Positions 50,357 through 59,247 of a stretch of DNA of 64,000 bases are shown here, in pieces. Positions within the stretch are counted from its first letter, which is position 1. Every line of letters starts with the position of its first letter. This DNA is from an uncultured Pseudomonas sp. (GTDB lineage Bacteria; Pseudomonadota; Gammaproteobacteria; Pseudomonadales; Pseudomonadaceae). The stretch lies in the NCBI RefSeq assembly GCF_913774235.1, contig NZ_CAJYDW010000002.1:152264-216263 (forward strand). The letters are read 5' to 3'. The position numbers and the translations under genes were made by a program. The notes under the pieces were generated by a model. That model ran no database searches. It was not told where the DNA came from and worked only from the letters and a program-made list of their open reading frames with translations.

Positions 50357-51334
50357 ATGCAGCAGACGAATTTCGAGGTGCAGACGCACAGTGGCCAGGT
50401 CGCCGAGGCCTGTCGCTGGATGAGCGCAATGGCCGGTCCGCATCGCCTGGAAACCCGCAGCGGCGCCGAGTTGAGTTTCCATCACCAAGGACTGCGACTG
50501 CCGGGCCGGGCCACGGTACTGGGGCGGATCGGCTATGGCGCCGCGGTGCAGATCGGCATCGACGCCCTGGATGCCTACAGCCTCAGCCTGCCGCTGCAGG
50601 GGCGCCAGTCGCTGGCCAGCCGCGGCGCGCGCGTGCGTTCCGACAGCCAGTGCGGAATGGTCGTCGCGCCCCACGAATGGCAGCGGCTGGACATGGCCGC
50701 CGACTGCCTCAAGTTGCAGGTGGTGATCCGCCGCGAAGCCCTGCAGGAGGTGGCGGAGGGCCTGCTAGGCCGGCCACTGGCGGCGCCCCTGAGCTTTGCC
50801 GGCGAGATGGAACTGGCGCGCCCGGCGGTCGCGGCCTGGTGGCAGGGCGTGCGCCAATTGCTGGACGGCTGGAGCGCTGTCCAGGCGCTCTACGGCCAGC
50901 CGGCGCTGGCCAATGATCTGGAGGTGATGCTGCTCAAGGGCCTGCTGTTGGCGCAGCCACACAATTATTCCGCGGCTCTGGAAGAAGGCGTGGGGACCGG
51001 CTATCCCGAATTTCTCCTGCGGGCGCGGCGTTATCTCGAAGCCCAGGCGCGGGAGAATCCCTCGCTGGAGAGCCTGGAGCGCGTGGCCGGGGTGTCCCGG
51101 GCCAAGCTCTACGCCAGCTTCCGCCGCTATCACGGCCAGCCGCCCATGGCCTATCTCAAGCGGCTGCGACTGGAAGAGGTACGGCGTCTGCTGCTGGCGC
51201 GTCGTGAGGGCGCCAGCGTCTCGCGCATCGCCCTGGATTGGGGCTTCGAACACCTGGGGCGCTTCGCTAGTGACTACCGCCAGGCGTTCGGCGAGACGCC
51301 GTCGCAGACCCTGGCGGGACGGCGTCTCAACTAG
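50357..51334 (+). CDS. AraC/XylS-family regulator, probable antABC activator
   Basis: A 325-residue protein: an N-terminal sensing domain of about 210 residues (AraC_binding_2 type, SLPLQGRQSL), and a C-terminal pair of HTH motifs (LESLERVAGVSRAKLYASFRR and VSRIALDWGFEHLGRFASDYR). Divergent from antA with XylS-like boxes between. Likely AntR-type, responding to anthranilate, but the second AraC gene nearby could hold that role. Its stop shares a CTAG with the convergent gene. Confidence 0.8.
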   Translation: MQQTNFEVQTHSGQVAEACRWMSAMAGPHRLETRSGAELSFHHQGLRLPGRATVLGRIGYGAAVQIGIDALDAYSLSLPLQGRQSLASRGARVRSDSQCGMVVAPHEWQRLDMAADCLKLQVVIRREALQEVAEGLLGRPLAAPLSFAGEMELARPAVAAWWQGVRQLLDGWSAVQALYGQPALANDLEVMLLKGLLLAQPHNYSAALEEGVGTGYPEFLLRARRYLEAQARENPSLESLERVAGVSRAKLYASFRRYHGQPPMAYLKRLRLEEVRRLLLARREGASVSRIALDWGFEHLGRFASDYRQAFGETPSQTLAGRRLN

Positions 51335-52362
51335 CCGGAGAGCGCTCCGCGAAAGCGGCGGGTTTCCGAAGGAGACTCGCCATAGCGACGCTTGTATTCC
51401 TGGGCGAAGCGACCGAGGTGGGCAAAGCCCCACTTGTAGGCGGTGTCCGTCACCGATTCCACCCGCCCGCTGCGCAGTTCTTCGTTGACCCGCTCCAGGC
51501 GCAGGTCGCGCAGATAGTGCATCGGCGTGGTGCCTCGGTAGGTGCGGAAGCCGGCGAACAGGGTACGCACGCTGACGCCGCCATGCTCGGCCAGGGTCTC
51601 CACGCTGAGCGGCTCGTGCAGGTGCTCGGCGATGTAGGCTTCGATGCGCTTGATGAAGTAGGGCGAGACGTTGCGCTCGCGGGTGCCCTCCAGCTGGCCG
51701 TGCAGCGAGTGCGGCTGGCCATAGAGCAGGGCATTGAGCAACGAGGATTCGAATTGCTTGAGCACCAGCGGCTGGTGGATTGGGTGCGCCGGATCGGCCA
51801 GGCCATCCATCAGCAGGCCGAGCAGTTGCAGGAAGTAGGCGCCGCCGGCCTGGCGAAGATCCAGGCGTGGATCGAATTGCGGCAGGCGACCCTCCTGCGG
51901 CAGATGCTGGGCGCAGTGATGCTCGATATCGGCACGCTCCAGGCGCAGCACCAGCTGGGCGGCGCCGCCATACCATCTCATGCGCACCGGCAACTCCGGC
52001 GACAATAGTGCGGCTACCTGCGGCGAAGACTGGAAATCCAGCGATCCACAGTGGATGTCGGCGCCCCCTGTCAGTGGGATCTGGATCAGGTAGAAGTCCT
52101 GTAGACACTGGGGGTCGATGTCGACATCGGTGCCGTATTCCAGGCGGTTGAGCGACAGCCGCCCGCGACTGACATGGTGCAGGCTGGCGCTGACCGCCTC
52201 ACCGCGCTGGACCGGTTTCAGCTCATGGGGCTTGAAGACCTTGCTGACGCCCTGACAGGCCGCATCCCGGTCGGCGACCAGGAATTGCAGGCTGTTCGAG
52301 CAGAACAGGCTGGTCTGGCGAAAGCGTTCTCCGCTCTCGGAGGGCGTGACGTCTTGGGTCAT
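51331..52362 (-). CDS. Second AraC/XylS-family regulator
   Basis: A 343-residue XylS-like protein: sensing domain (residues about 40-225, with SLNRLEYGTDVDIDPQCL and FYLIQIPLTG) and two HTH motifs near the end (LSVETLAEHGGVSVRTLFAGF and DTAYKWGFAHLGRFAQEYK). ATG 52362 is preceded by GGAGG. Two TGCA-N6-GGATA boxes lie 56-90 bases upstream, suggesting self-control. It may govern the indole-type operon or antABC. Confidence 0.8.
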   Translation of the reverse strand: MTQDVTPSESGERFRQTSLFCSNSLQFLVADRDAACQGVSKVFKPHELKPVQRGEAVSASLHHVSRGRLSLNRLEYGTDVDIDPQCLQDFYLIQIPLTGGADIHCGSLDFQSSPQVAALLSPELPVRMRWYGGAAQLVLRLERADIEHHCAQHLPQEGRLPQFDPRLDLRQAGGAYFLQLLGLLMDGLADPAHPIHQPLVLKQFESSLLNALLYGQPHSLHGQLEGTRERNVSPYFIKRIEAYIAEHLHEPLSVETLAEHGGVSVRTLFAGFRTYRGTTPMHYLRDLRLERVNEELRSGRVESVTDTAYKWGFAHLGRFAQEYKRRYGESPSETRRFRGALSG

Positions 52363-52417
52363 TGTTACCTCCTTGCACACAGGCGTGGCCCCACGCACCC
52401 TTTTGTTTCCTCCAGAA

Positions 52418-52452
52418 TGCAGCCAGTGGATAGCGGCTGCAGTCAGCGGATA
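52418..52452 (+). promoter_or_regulatory. Tandem XylS-type operator boxes
   Basis: TGCAGCCAGTGGATA (52418-52432) and TGCAGTCAGCGGATA (52438-52452) both match TGCA-N6-GGNTA exactly, repeated with a 20-base period. This is nearly the layout of the XylS sites of the TOL Pm promoter (21-base period). They lie upstream of the second AraC gene, pointing away from it. Confidence 0.65.
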
Positions 52453-52583
52453 ATCAGTGGGCAGCGAGACTCGTTCTTGGCCAATCGCAGTCGGCCTTGG
52501 GAGGGATTTTGCAAGGGGCGGGCCAAGCGAGGCGTCTGGCAGAGGGTTTGGGGCGATCAGCGACCGAGGTAGTCGCGCTTCAC

Positions 52584-53537
52584 TCAGACGTCGTCGTGGC
52601 GCAGCCGCCCATGCTCGCTGCGCACCGCCACCATGAAGGTCTGCATGGCCGAGGACTGCACCCGATGGCGCCGGCGGATCAACCCATAGGGCGGCAGTCG
52701 CGGCTCGAAGGCGATGGGCAATACCGCCAGCAGGTGGCGGCCGGGATAGTCGTTGACCACTGACAGCGGCGTGACCCCGAGCATGTCGGTCTGCTGGACC
52801 AGTGCCAGCAAGGTCATGATGGAGGTGGTCTCGACGATGCTGCCTGGGATGTCGACCCGGGCATCGTGGAAGGCCTGGTTGATGATGGCGCGCATCGGAC
52901 TGGGATGCTGCTGCAGCACCCAGGTGTGCTCCTGCAATTCGCCCCAGGTGAGGTGAGTGGCCTGGGCCAGGGGATTCTGGGCGCCGGCGATCACGCAGAG
53001 CACCTCTTCGCCGAGGCTGTCGAACAGCAACTCTTCAGCGCGGGCGCCGGTGGGGATGCGGCCCAGCACCACGTCCAGTTGGTCCTGCAACAGCGCCTGG
53101 ACCAGCACGTCGCTGGTATCCACCTGGATCGACATGGATAGCCGCGGATGGCTCTGCTTGAGCGTGGCGATGGTGCGGGTCAGCAGTCCCGAGGCCAGCG
53201 CCGGGATAGCGCCGATCGCCACCCGGCCGAGATTGCCCGATTCCAGCGCGACCAACTCCTCGCGCATGCCTGAGAGTTCGGCGAACACCATCCGCGCGTA
53301 GTAGATCATCGTCTCGCCAAAGGCCGTGGCGCGCATGCCCCGCGGCAGGCGCTCGAATAGCTCGACGCCCAACAGGCTTTCGATCTCATGGAGCATCTTG
53401 GTGGCCGCCGGCTGGGTCATCCCTATGTCGTCGGCGGCGCGGCGTAGGGAGCCGAATTCCGCCAGTGCCAGCACCAGCCGCAACTGGCGCAGGCGCAGAC
53501 GGCTGTGGATGGTGTGGGCATCGGGAATGCGCGTCAT
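52584..53537 (-). CDS. LysR-family transcriptional regulator
   Basis: A 317-residue LysR protein: winged HTH in residues about 12-70 (LRLVLALAEFGSLRRAADDIGMTQPAATKML), then the effector-binding domain. It resembles the GbpR/CbbR subgroup for sugar or organic acids. It lies downstream of the tct genes on the same strand, 91 bases after them, and probably controls the two divergent operons through the twin palindromes at 56781 and 56864. Confidence 0.86.
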   Translation of the reverse strand: MTRIPDAHTIHSRLRLRQLRLVLALAEFGSLRRAADDIGMTQPAATKMLHEIESLLGVELFERLPRGMRATAFGETMIYYARMVFAELSGMREELVALESGNLGRVAIGAIPALASGLLTRTIATLKQSHPRLSMSIQVDTSDVLVQALLQDQLDVVLGRIPTGARAEELLFDSLGEEVLCVIAGAQNPLAQATHLTWGELQEHTWVLQQHPSPMRAIINQAFHDARVDIPGSIVETTSIMTLLALVQQTDMLGVTPLSVVNDYPGRHLLAVLPIAFEPRLPPYGLIRRRHRVQSSAMQTFMVAVRSEHGRLRHDDV

Positions 53538-53628
53538 GCTGGCGGACCTTGGGGCAGGGGGCCGGCTAGGGTAGCGCAGAAGCCTGGACCTGGCGCAGGC
53601 GGGCTTCGCCGCTGCCAGGCCGGTGCTT

Positions 53629-55149
53629 TCACGAGGGTCTTACCTTGGCTTGTGGTTGGCCTCGGCGCAGCACCTGAAGCCCCCGCGCCAGCAACGGCCA
53701 GCAGAGCATCAGCAGCGCGGCGGTGGTCAGGCTGCCCACCAGCGGGTTGGACCAGAAGATGCCCAACTGGCCATCGGAGAACAGCATCGACTGGCGGAAG
53801 GCGTCTTCGGCCTTGTCGCCCAGCACCGCTGCCAGCACCAAGGGGGCGATGGGGTAGCCGAGCTTCTTGAAGGCATAGCCGAGGATGCCGAAGCCGAGCA
53901 TTAGCCAGACGTCGAACAGGCTGTTGTGCACCGAGTAGGCGCCAATCACGCAGACGGTGAAGATGATGGGCGCGATGATGCAGAAGGGGATGCGCAGGAT
54001 GGCAGCGAACAGCGGCACCGTCGCCAGCACCACGATCAGGCTGACCACGTTGCCCAGGTACATGCTGGCGATCAGGCTCCAGACGAAGTCGTGCTGTTCG
54101 GCGAACAGGGTCGGGCCGGGGTGCAGGCCCCAGATCATCAGGCCACCCAGCATCACCGCGGCGGTGGCCGAACCGGGGATGCCCAAGGTTAGCATGGGCA
54201 GCAGGGCGCTGGTGCCGGCGCTGTGGTCGGCGGTTTCCGGGGCGATCACGCCCTCCAGTTCGCCCTTGCCGAAGCCTTCGCGGTTCTTCGAAAAGCGCCG
54301 GGCCAGGCTGTAGCTCATGAAGGAAGCGGCGGTGGGGCCGCCCGGGGTTACGCCCATCCAGCAGCCCACCAGGGCACTGCGCAGCCAGGTCAGCCAGTAG
54401 CGCGGCAACTGCTTCCAGGTGCCGAGTACTGTCCTCAGGGTGATGCGCGCCTGCTCGCCACGAAAGACCAGGCCTTCCTCCACGGTGCAGAGGATTTCGC
54501 CAATGCCGAACAGGCCGATCACCGCCACCTCGAAGCTGATGCCCGAGAGCAGCGCCGGCTGGTCGAAGGTGAGGCGCAGATTGCCAGAGACGGTATCCAT
54601 GCCCACCGCCGCCATGGCGAAGCCGATCGTCATGGCTGCCACCGTCTTCAGCGGTGGATTCTTGCTCATGCCGATGAAGGTGCAGAAGGCCAGCAGGTAG
54701 ACGGCGAAGAATTCCGGCGAGCTGAATTCCATGGCGAAGGCGGCGATGCGGCTGGAGAGGAAGGTCAGCAACAGCACCCCTACCAGGGCCCCCAGCAGCG
54801 CCGAGGTGAAGGCGGCCGTCAGAGCTTCGCCGGCACGCCCCTGGCGCGCCAGCGGATAGCCATCGAAGGTGGTGGCCACCGAAGAGGGCTCGCCCGGGAT
54901 GTTGAACAGGATGGAGGTGATGGAACCGCCGAACAGCGCGCCCCAGTACATACAGGAGAGCAGGATGATGGCCGAGGTGGGGCTCATGGTGAAGGTCAGC
55001 GGCAACAGCAGGGCGACGCCATTGGGCGCGCCCAGGCCGGGCAGCACCCCGACCAGGATGCCGAGCAGCACGCCGATCACCATCAGGGCGATGTGGTGGA
55101 AGGACAGGATCATGCCCATGCCGTGCATCAGGGAGTCGAATTCGCTCAT
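53629..55149 (-). CDS. tctA: TctA-type large membrane subunit of tripartite tricarboxylate transporter
   Basis: A 506-residue membrane protein with about 12 helices. Signature parts are GVLPGLGAPNGVALLLPLTF, YWGALFGGSITSILFNIPGEPSSVATTFDGYP and the matching second-half TLGIPGSATAAVMLGG. It forms the channel with TctB. Start ATG 55149 overlaps the tctB stop (ATGA); the open frame upstream is the shadow of tctB. Confidence 0.92.
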   Translation of the reverse strand: MSEFDSLMHGMGMILSFHHIALMVIGVLLGILVGVLPGLGAPNGVALLLPLTFTMSPTSAIILLSCMYWGALFGGSITSILFNIPGEPSSVATTFDGYPLARQGRAGEALTAAFTSALLGALVGVLLLTFLSSRIAAFAMEFSSPEFFAVYLLAFCTFIGMSKNPPLKTVAAMTIGFAMAAVGMDTVSGNLRLTFDQPALLSGISFEVAVIGLFGIGEILCTVEEGLVFRGEQARITLRTVLGTWKQLPRYWLTWLRSALVGCWMGVTPGGPTAASFMSYSLARRFSKNREGFGKGELEGVIAPETADHSAGTSALLPMLTLGIPGSATAAVMLGGLMIWGLHPGPTLFAEQHDFVWSLIASMYLGNVVSLIVVLATVPLFAAILRIPFCIIAPIIFTVCVIGAYSVHNSLFDVWLMLGFGILGYAFKKLGYPIAPLVLAAVLGDKAEDAFRQSMLFSDGQLGIFWSNPLVGSLTTAALLMLCWPLLARGLQVLRRGQPQAKVRPS

Positions 55150-55664
55150 GGGGATTTCCTCAGCAGGACGGCCAAGTCGGCGAGCGGGCCGGCGTCCAGC
55201 GGCACCTTGAACCAGAGGGCGAAGATCAGGTAGCTGGCCAGGCTCACCCCACCGGCGGTGGCCAGGATCTGCAGCACCCCATAGCGACGCTGCCGCTGGC
55301 GATCGCGCGCCATGAACCAGGCGATGAACAGGAAGGCTGTGAGATAGAGGCCGAGCAGGGGCAGGGCGACGACGAAGGCCAGCATCGGCAGGAACACCCG
55401 CAGTACCTGGCCAAAGGCGGCGCGCTCGACGAAGGCCGTGCGCAGCGCCTGCCAGCGCCACAGGGTCTGCAGCGCCGTGGCCAGGCTGGCCAGGGCCAGC
55501 AGCAGGCCGATATAGAAGGGGAAGTAGCCCGGTTCCGGACCGGCATCGCCCCAGCCGATGCCCTGCTCCAGGCTGCCGACCATCACGATGCCGCCGAGCC
55601 CGGCGGTAAAGGCCGCCAGGCCAAGTTCCACCCAACGGGTGGCGATCAGGGAATCTCCGGCCAT
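55146..55664 (-). CDS. tctB: TctB-type small membrane subunit
   Basis: A 172-residue membrane protein with four helices (about residues 15-35, 48-66, 80-110, 130-155) and the family pattern GPEPGYFPFYIGLLL near residue 42. Partner of TctA in transport driven by an ion gradient. ATG 55664 has GGAGA upstream. Confidence 0.87.
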   Translation of the reverse strand: MAGDSLIATRWVELGLAAFTAGLGGIVMVGSLEQGIGWGDAGPEPGYFPFYIGLLLALASLATALQTLWRWQALRTAFVERAAFGQVLRVFLPMLAFVVALPLLGLYLTAFLFIAWFMARDRQRQRRYGVLQILATAGGVSLASYLIFALWFKVPLDAGPLADLAVLLRKSP

Positions 55665-55692
55665 GGCCGTCTCTCCTGTGTCGGTGCGCCAA

Positions 55693-56691
55693 TCAGCGCT
55701 TGAGCCAGCCCGCTTCCTCGAACACCGGGGTGACCCGGGCGGTGTCCTGGGCGATGTAGTCCTGCAATGCCTGGCCTTCGAGGAAGGTCGGCACCAGAGC
55801 GTTGCGCTCGATGTAGGCCTTGAACTCCGGCGTCTGGCTGACTTTACGCAGGAGTTCCACGTAAAAGGCGCGCTGCTCCTCGCTGACCCCGCCCGGCAAG
55901 AGCACGGTACGCGGGAAGCGATATTGGTCGATACCCAGCCCCTGTTCCTTGCAGGTGGGTACGTCCGACCAGGCGCGGGTCTCGGTGACCTTGGCGGTAT
56001 AGGCCATGCGCGCCTGGCTGAACACGCACAGCGGTACCACCTGGCCACCGCGCCACTGGCTCAGGCTCTCGCTGGGATTGTTGACGTTGGAGGTGATGTG
56101 CTTGCCGGCGAGCTGGGTGGCGGCCTCGCTGCCACTCTTGAAGGGGATGTAGGTAAGCTTGGTGCCCTCAGTGCGATTGATCAGCAGGGTCAAGGTCTGA
56201 TCGACGTCCTTGGACTGGCTGCCCCCCATGCGCTTGCCGGCCGGATCCTGTTTGATGGCGTCGAGGTAGCCACGGGCGTCCTTCCAGGGCGCGTCGGCGT
56301 AGCTCCAGAGGATGAAGTCATCCTCGGCGATGGCCGCCACCGGGGTGAGGTCGGCGAGCTGGTAGCCGAGCTTGGCGGTCAGCGGCAGCAGGTAGACGTT
56401 GTTGGTGGCGATGACCAGCTTGTCCGCCTCGCCCTTGGCCATCTTCATCTCCAGGAAGGCCTCGGCGCCATTGCCGCCACCCTTGTTCATCACCACGGTG
56501 CTGGCGTCGAGCAACTGGTGCTGGGTGATGATCGACTGGATCAGTCGACCGAGCTGGTCGGTGCCGCCACCGGGACCACCGGCGACCACGATCTCCACCT
56601 TGCCTTCGGGCTGCCAGGCAGCCTGGGCGACGGGAGTCACCACAGCTGCCAGGCATAGGGGGAGGGTGGCGAGCAGGGAAAGGCTGCGCAT
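55693..56691 (-). CDS. tctC: TctC-type periplasmic substrate-binding protein
   Basis: A 332-residue exported binding protein. Signal peptide residues 1-26 (cleavage after VAQA). The core shows GGPGGGTDQLGR near residue 42, the carboxylate-binding loop, and GGGNGAEAF. It is the first gene of tctCBA on the minus strand. The ligand is probably a sugar acid or a di/tricarboxylate, judging by the catabolic neighbours. Confidence 0.9.
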   Translation of the reverse strand: MRSLSLLATLPLCLAAVVTPVAQAAWQPEGKVEIVVAGGPGGGTDQLGRLIQSIITQHQLLDASTVVMNKGGGNGAEAFLEMKMAKGEADKLVIATNNVYLLPLTAKLGYQLADLTPVAAIAEDDFILWSYADAPWKDARGYLDAIKQDPAGKRMGGSQSKDVDQTLTLLINRTEGTKLTYIPFKSGSEAATQLAGKHITSNVNNPSESLSQWRGGQVVPLCVFSQARMAYTAKVTETRAWSDVPTCKEQGLGIDQYRFPRTVLLPGGVSEEQRAFYVELLRKVSQTPEFKAYIERNALVPTFLEGQALQDYIAQDTARVTPVFEEAGWLKR

Positions 56692-56780
56692 GGGACTACC
56701 TCTTTCTTGTCGTTGTTTTGGGTGGGCCGAGTGTGCGCAGCCCAGGGCGAGCCTGACCACTCAAAATAAGGCATGCACCA

Positions 56781-56878
56781 ATAGCCTGAGGTTATGTCGT
56801 AGCGGATCGATTCGCGGGAGAGCCGGCGCCAGAGGCCTTGCCGCGATACTCCCAAAGGGACCTATATCCTCAGGCTAT
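56781..56878. promoter_or_regulatory. Twin palindromes ATANCCTNAGGNTAT in divergent promoter region
   Basis: ATAGCCTGAGGTTAT (56781-56795) and ATATCCTCAGGCTAT (56864-56878) are two 15-bp palindromes of the same form, 83 bases apart. Each contains the T-N11-A core of LysR sites. One lies 90 bases before tctC, the other 107 bases before the MFS gene. The nearby LysR protein is the likely binder. The gap holds no gene. Confidence 0.65.
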
Positions 56879-56984
56879 ACGCCTATGCGCAGATTTGATT
56901 AGACGGTTATCAACCTGCGACCGATAGTCGACCTCGCCAGCCGGCAGCTGAACACCCATAACAATAATCCCAGGGGTCCACGCC

Positions 56985-58304
56985 ATGCTCTCGACGTCCC
57001 GTTCCTCACGCCTTGCCGATACCGCCGTGCCCACGGTGCTGCAGGCCTCCCGTGTCCGCTGGCGCATCTTCGCCATCATCTTCGGCCTCACCGTCATTAA
57101 CCTGGTGGACCGCGTGTCCCTATCCATCGCCATGCCCACCATCGCCCGCGAATTCCAGCTGACGCCGGCCACCCAGGGGCTGATTCTCAGCAGCTTCTTC
57201 TGGGCCTATGCGCTCCTGCAGATTCCTGGCGGCTGGTTGATCGACCGCTACGGCCCCCGGCGGGTCATCGGCTGGTCCACCGGCCTCTGGGGCGTCTTCC
57301 AGACCCTTGCCGCCTTCGCCACCAGCGGGCTGTCGCTGATCTTCGCCCGGGTCGCCCTGGGCGCCGCCGAGGCACCGCTGTTCCCGGCCGGCGGCAAGCT
57401 CAATTCCCTCTGGCTGGCCTCCAGCGAGCGCGGGCGGGGAGCGGTGCTGATGGATTGTGGCGGACCGTTGGGCGTGGCCCTGGGCGGCCTGCTCATCGCC
57501 TACCTGATCGCCGTCTTCGGCTCTTGGCGCACCGCCTTCTTCGTCGCCGGCATCGCTACCCTGGCCATGGCTTGGCTGGCCTGGCGCTACCTGAGGGACG
57601 ACCCGGCCGCCCACCCCGGGGTCAATGCCGCCGAGCTGGCGCGTATCAACGAAGGTCGTACCACTTCGGTGGCCCACGCGGCCAAGGCAGGAGTCCGGGG
57701 CCTGGGTATCGCCCGCCGCTCCCTGGCCGGCATCCTCATCGGTCGCGCCAGTTGGGCCATGGTCTTCTTCGGCCTGCTGACCTGGGGACCCAGCTACCTG
57801 GCCCAGGCCCGCGGCTTTGATATCAAGGGCATCGGCGCCGCGACCTTCGTCATCTTCCTCTGCGGTGCCGCCGGCTCCCTGGTCGGTGGCTTCCTCTGCG
57901 ACCTGTTGGTACGCCAGGGCGTACGCCGTGGTCTCGCCGCCAAGGGACTGCTGTCCTGCTCCGGCCTGGTGGCGCTGGCAGCCTTCCTGCTGCTGCCGAG
58001 GCTCACCGATCCCTATGCTGCCGTGGCGCTGCTGTCGCTAACCGCCTTCTTCCTCATGTGGGGCAGCCTCTACTGGAGCTTCCCGGCCCTGCTGGCGGTG
58101 CCGGCACGGGTCGGGCTGATCGGCGGGGTGATGAACCTGGCCGGCAGCCTCGGCGGCATCGCCGTACCCATCCTGGTCGGCCTGCTACTGCAGCACCTGG
58201 GTGGCTATCCGGCGGTCCTGGGTTTCTTCGCTCTCTGCTCCGGCCTGTTCATCCTCGGCACCCTGTTGATCGCTCTGGACGAACGGGAGGTGCAGCATGA
58301 CTGA
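56985..58304 (+). CDS. MFS sugar-acid transporter (anion:cation symporter family)
   Basis: A 439-residue protein with 12 predicted membrane helices. It fits the ACS group (galactonate/glucarate/phthalate carriers): NLVDRVSLSIAMPTIAREF near the first helix, WLIDRYGPRRVIGWS, and a loop with many charged residues near position 210. First gene of the plus-strand operon; its end overlaps the next start by 8 bases. It gives the locus a second uptake system besides TctCBA. Confidence 0.88.
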   Translation: MLSTSRSSRLADTAVPTVLQASRVRWRIFAIIFGLTVINLVDRVSLSIAMPTIAREFQLTPATQGLILSSFFWAYALLQIPGGWLIDRYGPRRVIGWSTGLWGVFQTLAAFATSGLSLIFARVALGAAEAPLFPAGGKLNSLWLASSERGRGAVLMDCGGPLGVALGGLLIAYLIAVFGSWRTAFFVAGIATLAMAWLAWRYLRDDPAAHPGVNAAELARINEGRTTSVAHAAKAGVRGLGIARRSLAGILIGRASWAMVFFGLLTWGPSYLAQARGFDIKGIGAATFVIFLCGAAGSLVGGFLCDLLVRQGVRRGLAAKGLLSCSGLVALAAFLLLPRLTDPYAAVALLSLTAFFLMWGSLYWSFPALLAVPARVGLIGGVMNLAGSLGGIAVPILVGLLLQHLGGYPAVLGFFALCSGLFILGTLLIALDEREVQHD

Positions 58305-59247
58305 GCTCTATGACGGCCCCATCGTCGACGCCCACCACCACTTCTGGGAGCCCCGGCGCAACTTCCACCCCTGGCTGTCCGGCGCGGAAACCATCCCCTT
58401 CCGTTATGGCGACTACAGCGCCATCAAGGGAGACTACCTGCCCGAGCACTACTTTGCCGACGCGGCCGGCCATGATGTGGTCCAGACCGTCTATGTCGAG
58501 ACCGAGTGGGATCCGCGCGATGCCCTAGGCGAGACCCGCTACGTCCATGATCTGGCGCGTCGTTACGGGGTACCCAACGCCATGGTCGCCCAGGCCTGGT
58601 TGGATGCCGGCGATGCTGCCGAGCTGCTCGCCGCCCAAGCCGCCTTCGAACGGGTGCGCAGCGTCAGACACAAGCCCGGTGGCCCTAGCTGTCCGGAGGC
58701 GGTGGGTCGCCAGCGCACCCTGATGAGCGACGAGCGTTGGCAGCGTGGCTATGCCGAGTTGCAGCGGCACGGCTTGCACTTCGATCTGCAGACGCCCTGG
58801 TGGAATCTCGACGAGGCCTGCCGCCTGGCCCGGGACTTCCCGGCCATACAACTCATCCTCAACCACACGGGACTACCTTCCGATCGCAGCGCCGCGGGTC
58901 TGGCTGCCTGGCGCGCCGCCCTGGCTCGGCTGGCCGAGTGGCCCAACGTAGCGCTGAAGATCTCCGGTCTGGGGCTCGCTGGCCAGCCCTGGTGCGCCGA
59001 AGACAACGCCTGGATCGTCCGCGAGGCCATCGCCGTCTTCGGCCCGGAACGTGCCATGTTCGCCAGCAACTTTCCCGTCGACCGCCTGTGCGGCAGCTAC
59101 GACACCATCATCGGCGGCTTCAAGCGCCTGGTGGCCGACCTGCCCATCTCGGCCCAGCGCCAGCTCTTCCACGATACCGCCCAGCGTCTGTACCGCCCAG
59201 TCGCCAGCGTCATCCGCCTGGACACTCACCTGAGGACTTCCGCATGA
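58297..59247 (+). CDS. Amidohydrolase (lactonase-like, COG3618)
   Basis: A 316-residue TIM-barrel hydrolase with DAHHHFWEP at the start (metal His-x-His), KHKPGG-type middle (RHKPGGPSCPE), LNHTGLP and FASNFPVD with the catalytic Asp. This family includes L-fucono- and rhamnono-lactonases and 4-sulfomuconolactonase. With sugar-acid genes on both sides, a lactone of a sugar acid is the likely substrate. Overlaps both neighbours. Confidence 0.85.
   Translation: MTELYDGPIVDAHHHFWEPRRNFHPWLSGAETIPFRYGDYSAIKGDYLPEHYFADAAGHDVVQTVYVETEWDPRDALGETRYVHDLARRYGVPNAMVAQAWLDAGDAAELLAAQAAFERVRSVRHKPGGPSCPEAVGRQRTLMSDERWQRGYAELQRHGLHFDLQTPWWNLDEACRLARDFPAIQLILNHTGLPSDRSAAGLAAWRAALARLAEWPNVALKISGLGLAGQPWCAEDNAWIVREAIAVFGPERAMFASNFPVDRLCGSYDTIIGGFKRLVADLPISAQRQLFHDTAQRLYRPVASVIRLDTHLRTSA

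Noticed and set aside
55150..55692. Upstream extension of the TctA frame, which would make a 687-residue protein
   Set aside because: The extra part is Arg/Gly-rich and overlaps the real tctB in another frame. TctA has its usual 506 residues from ATG 55149.
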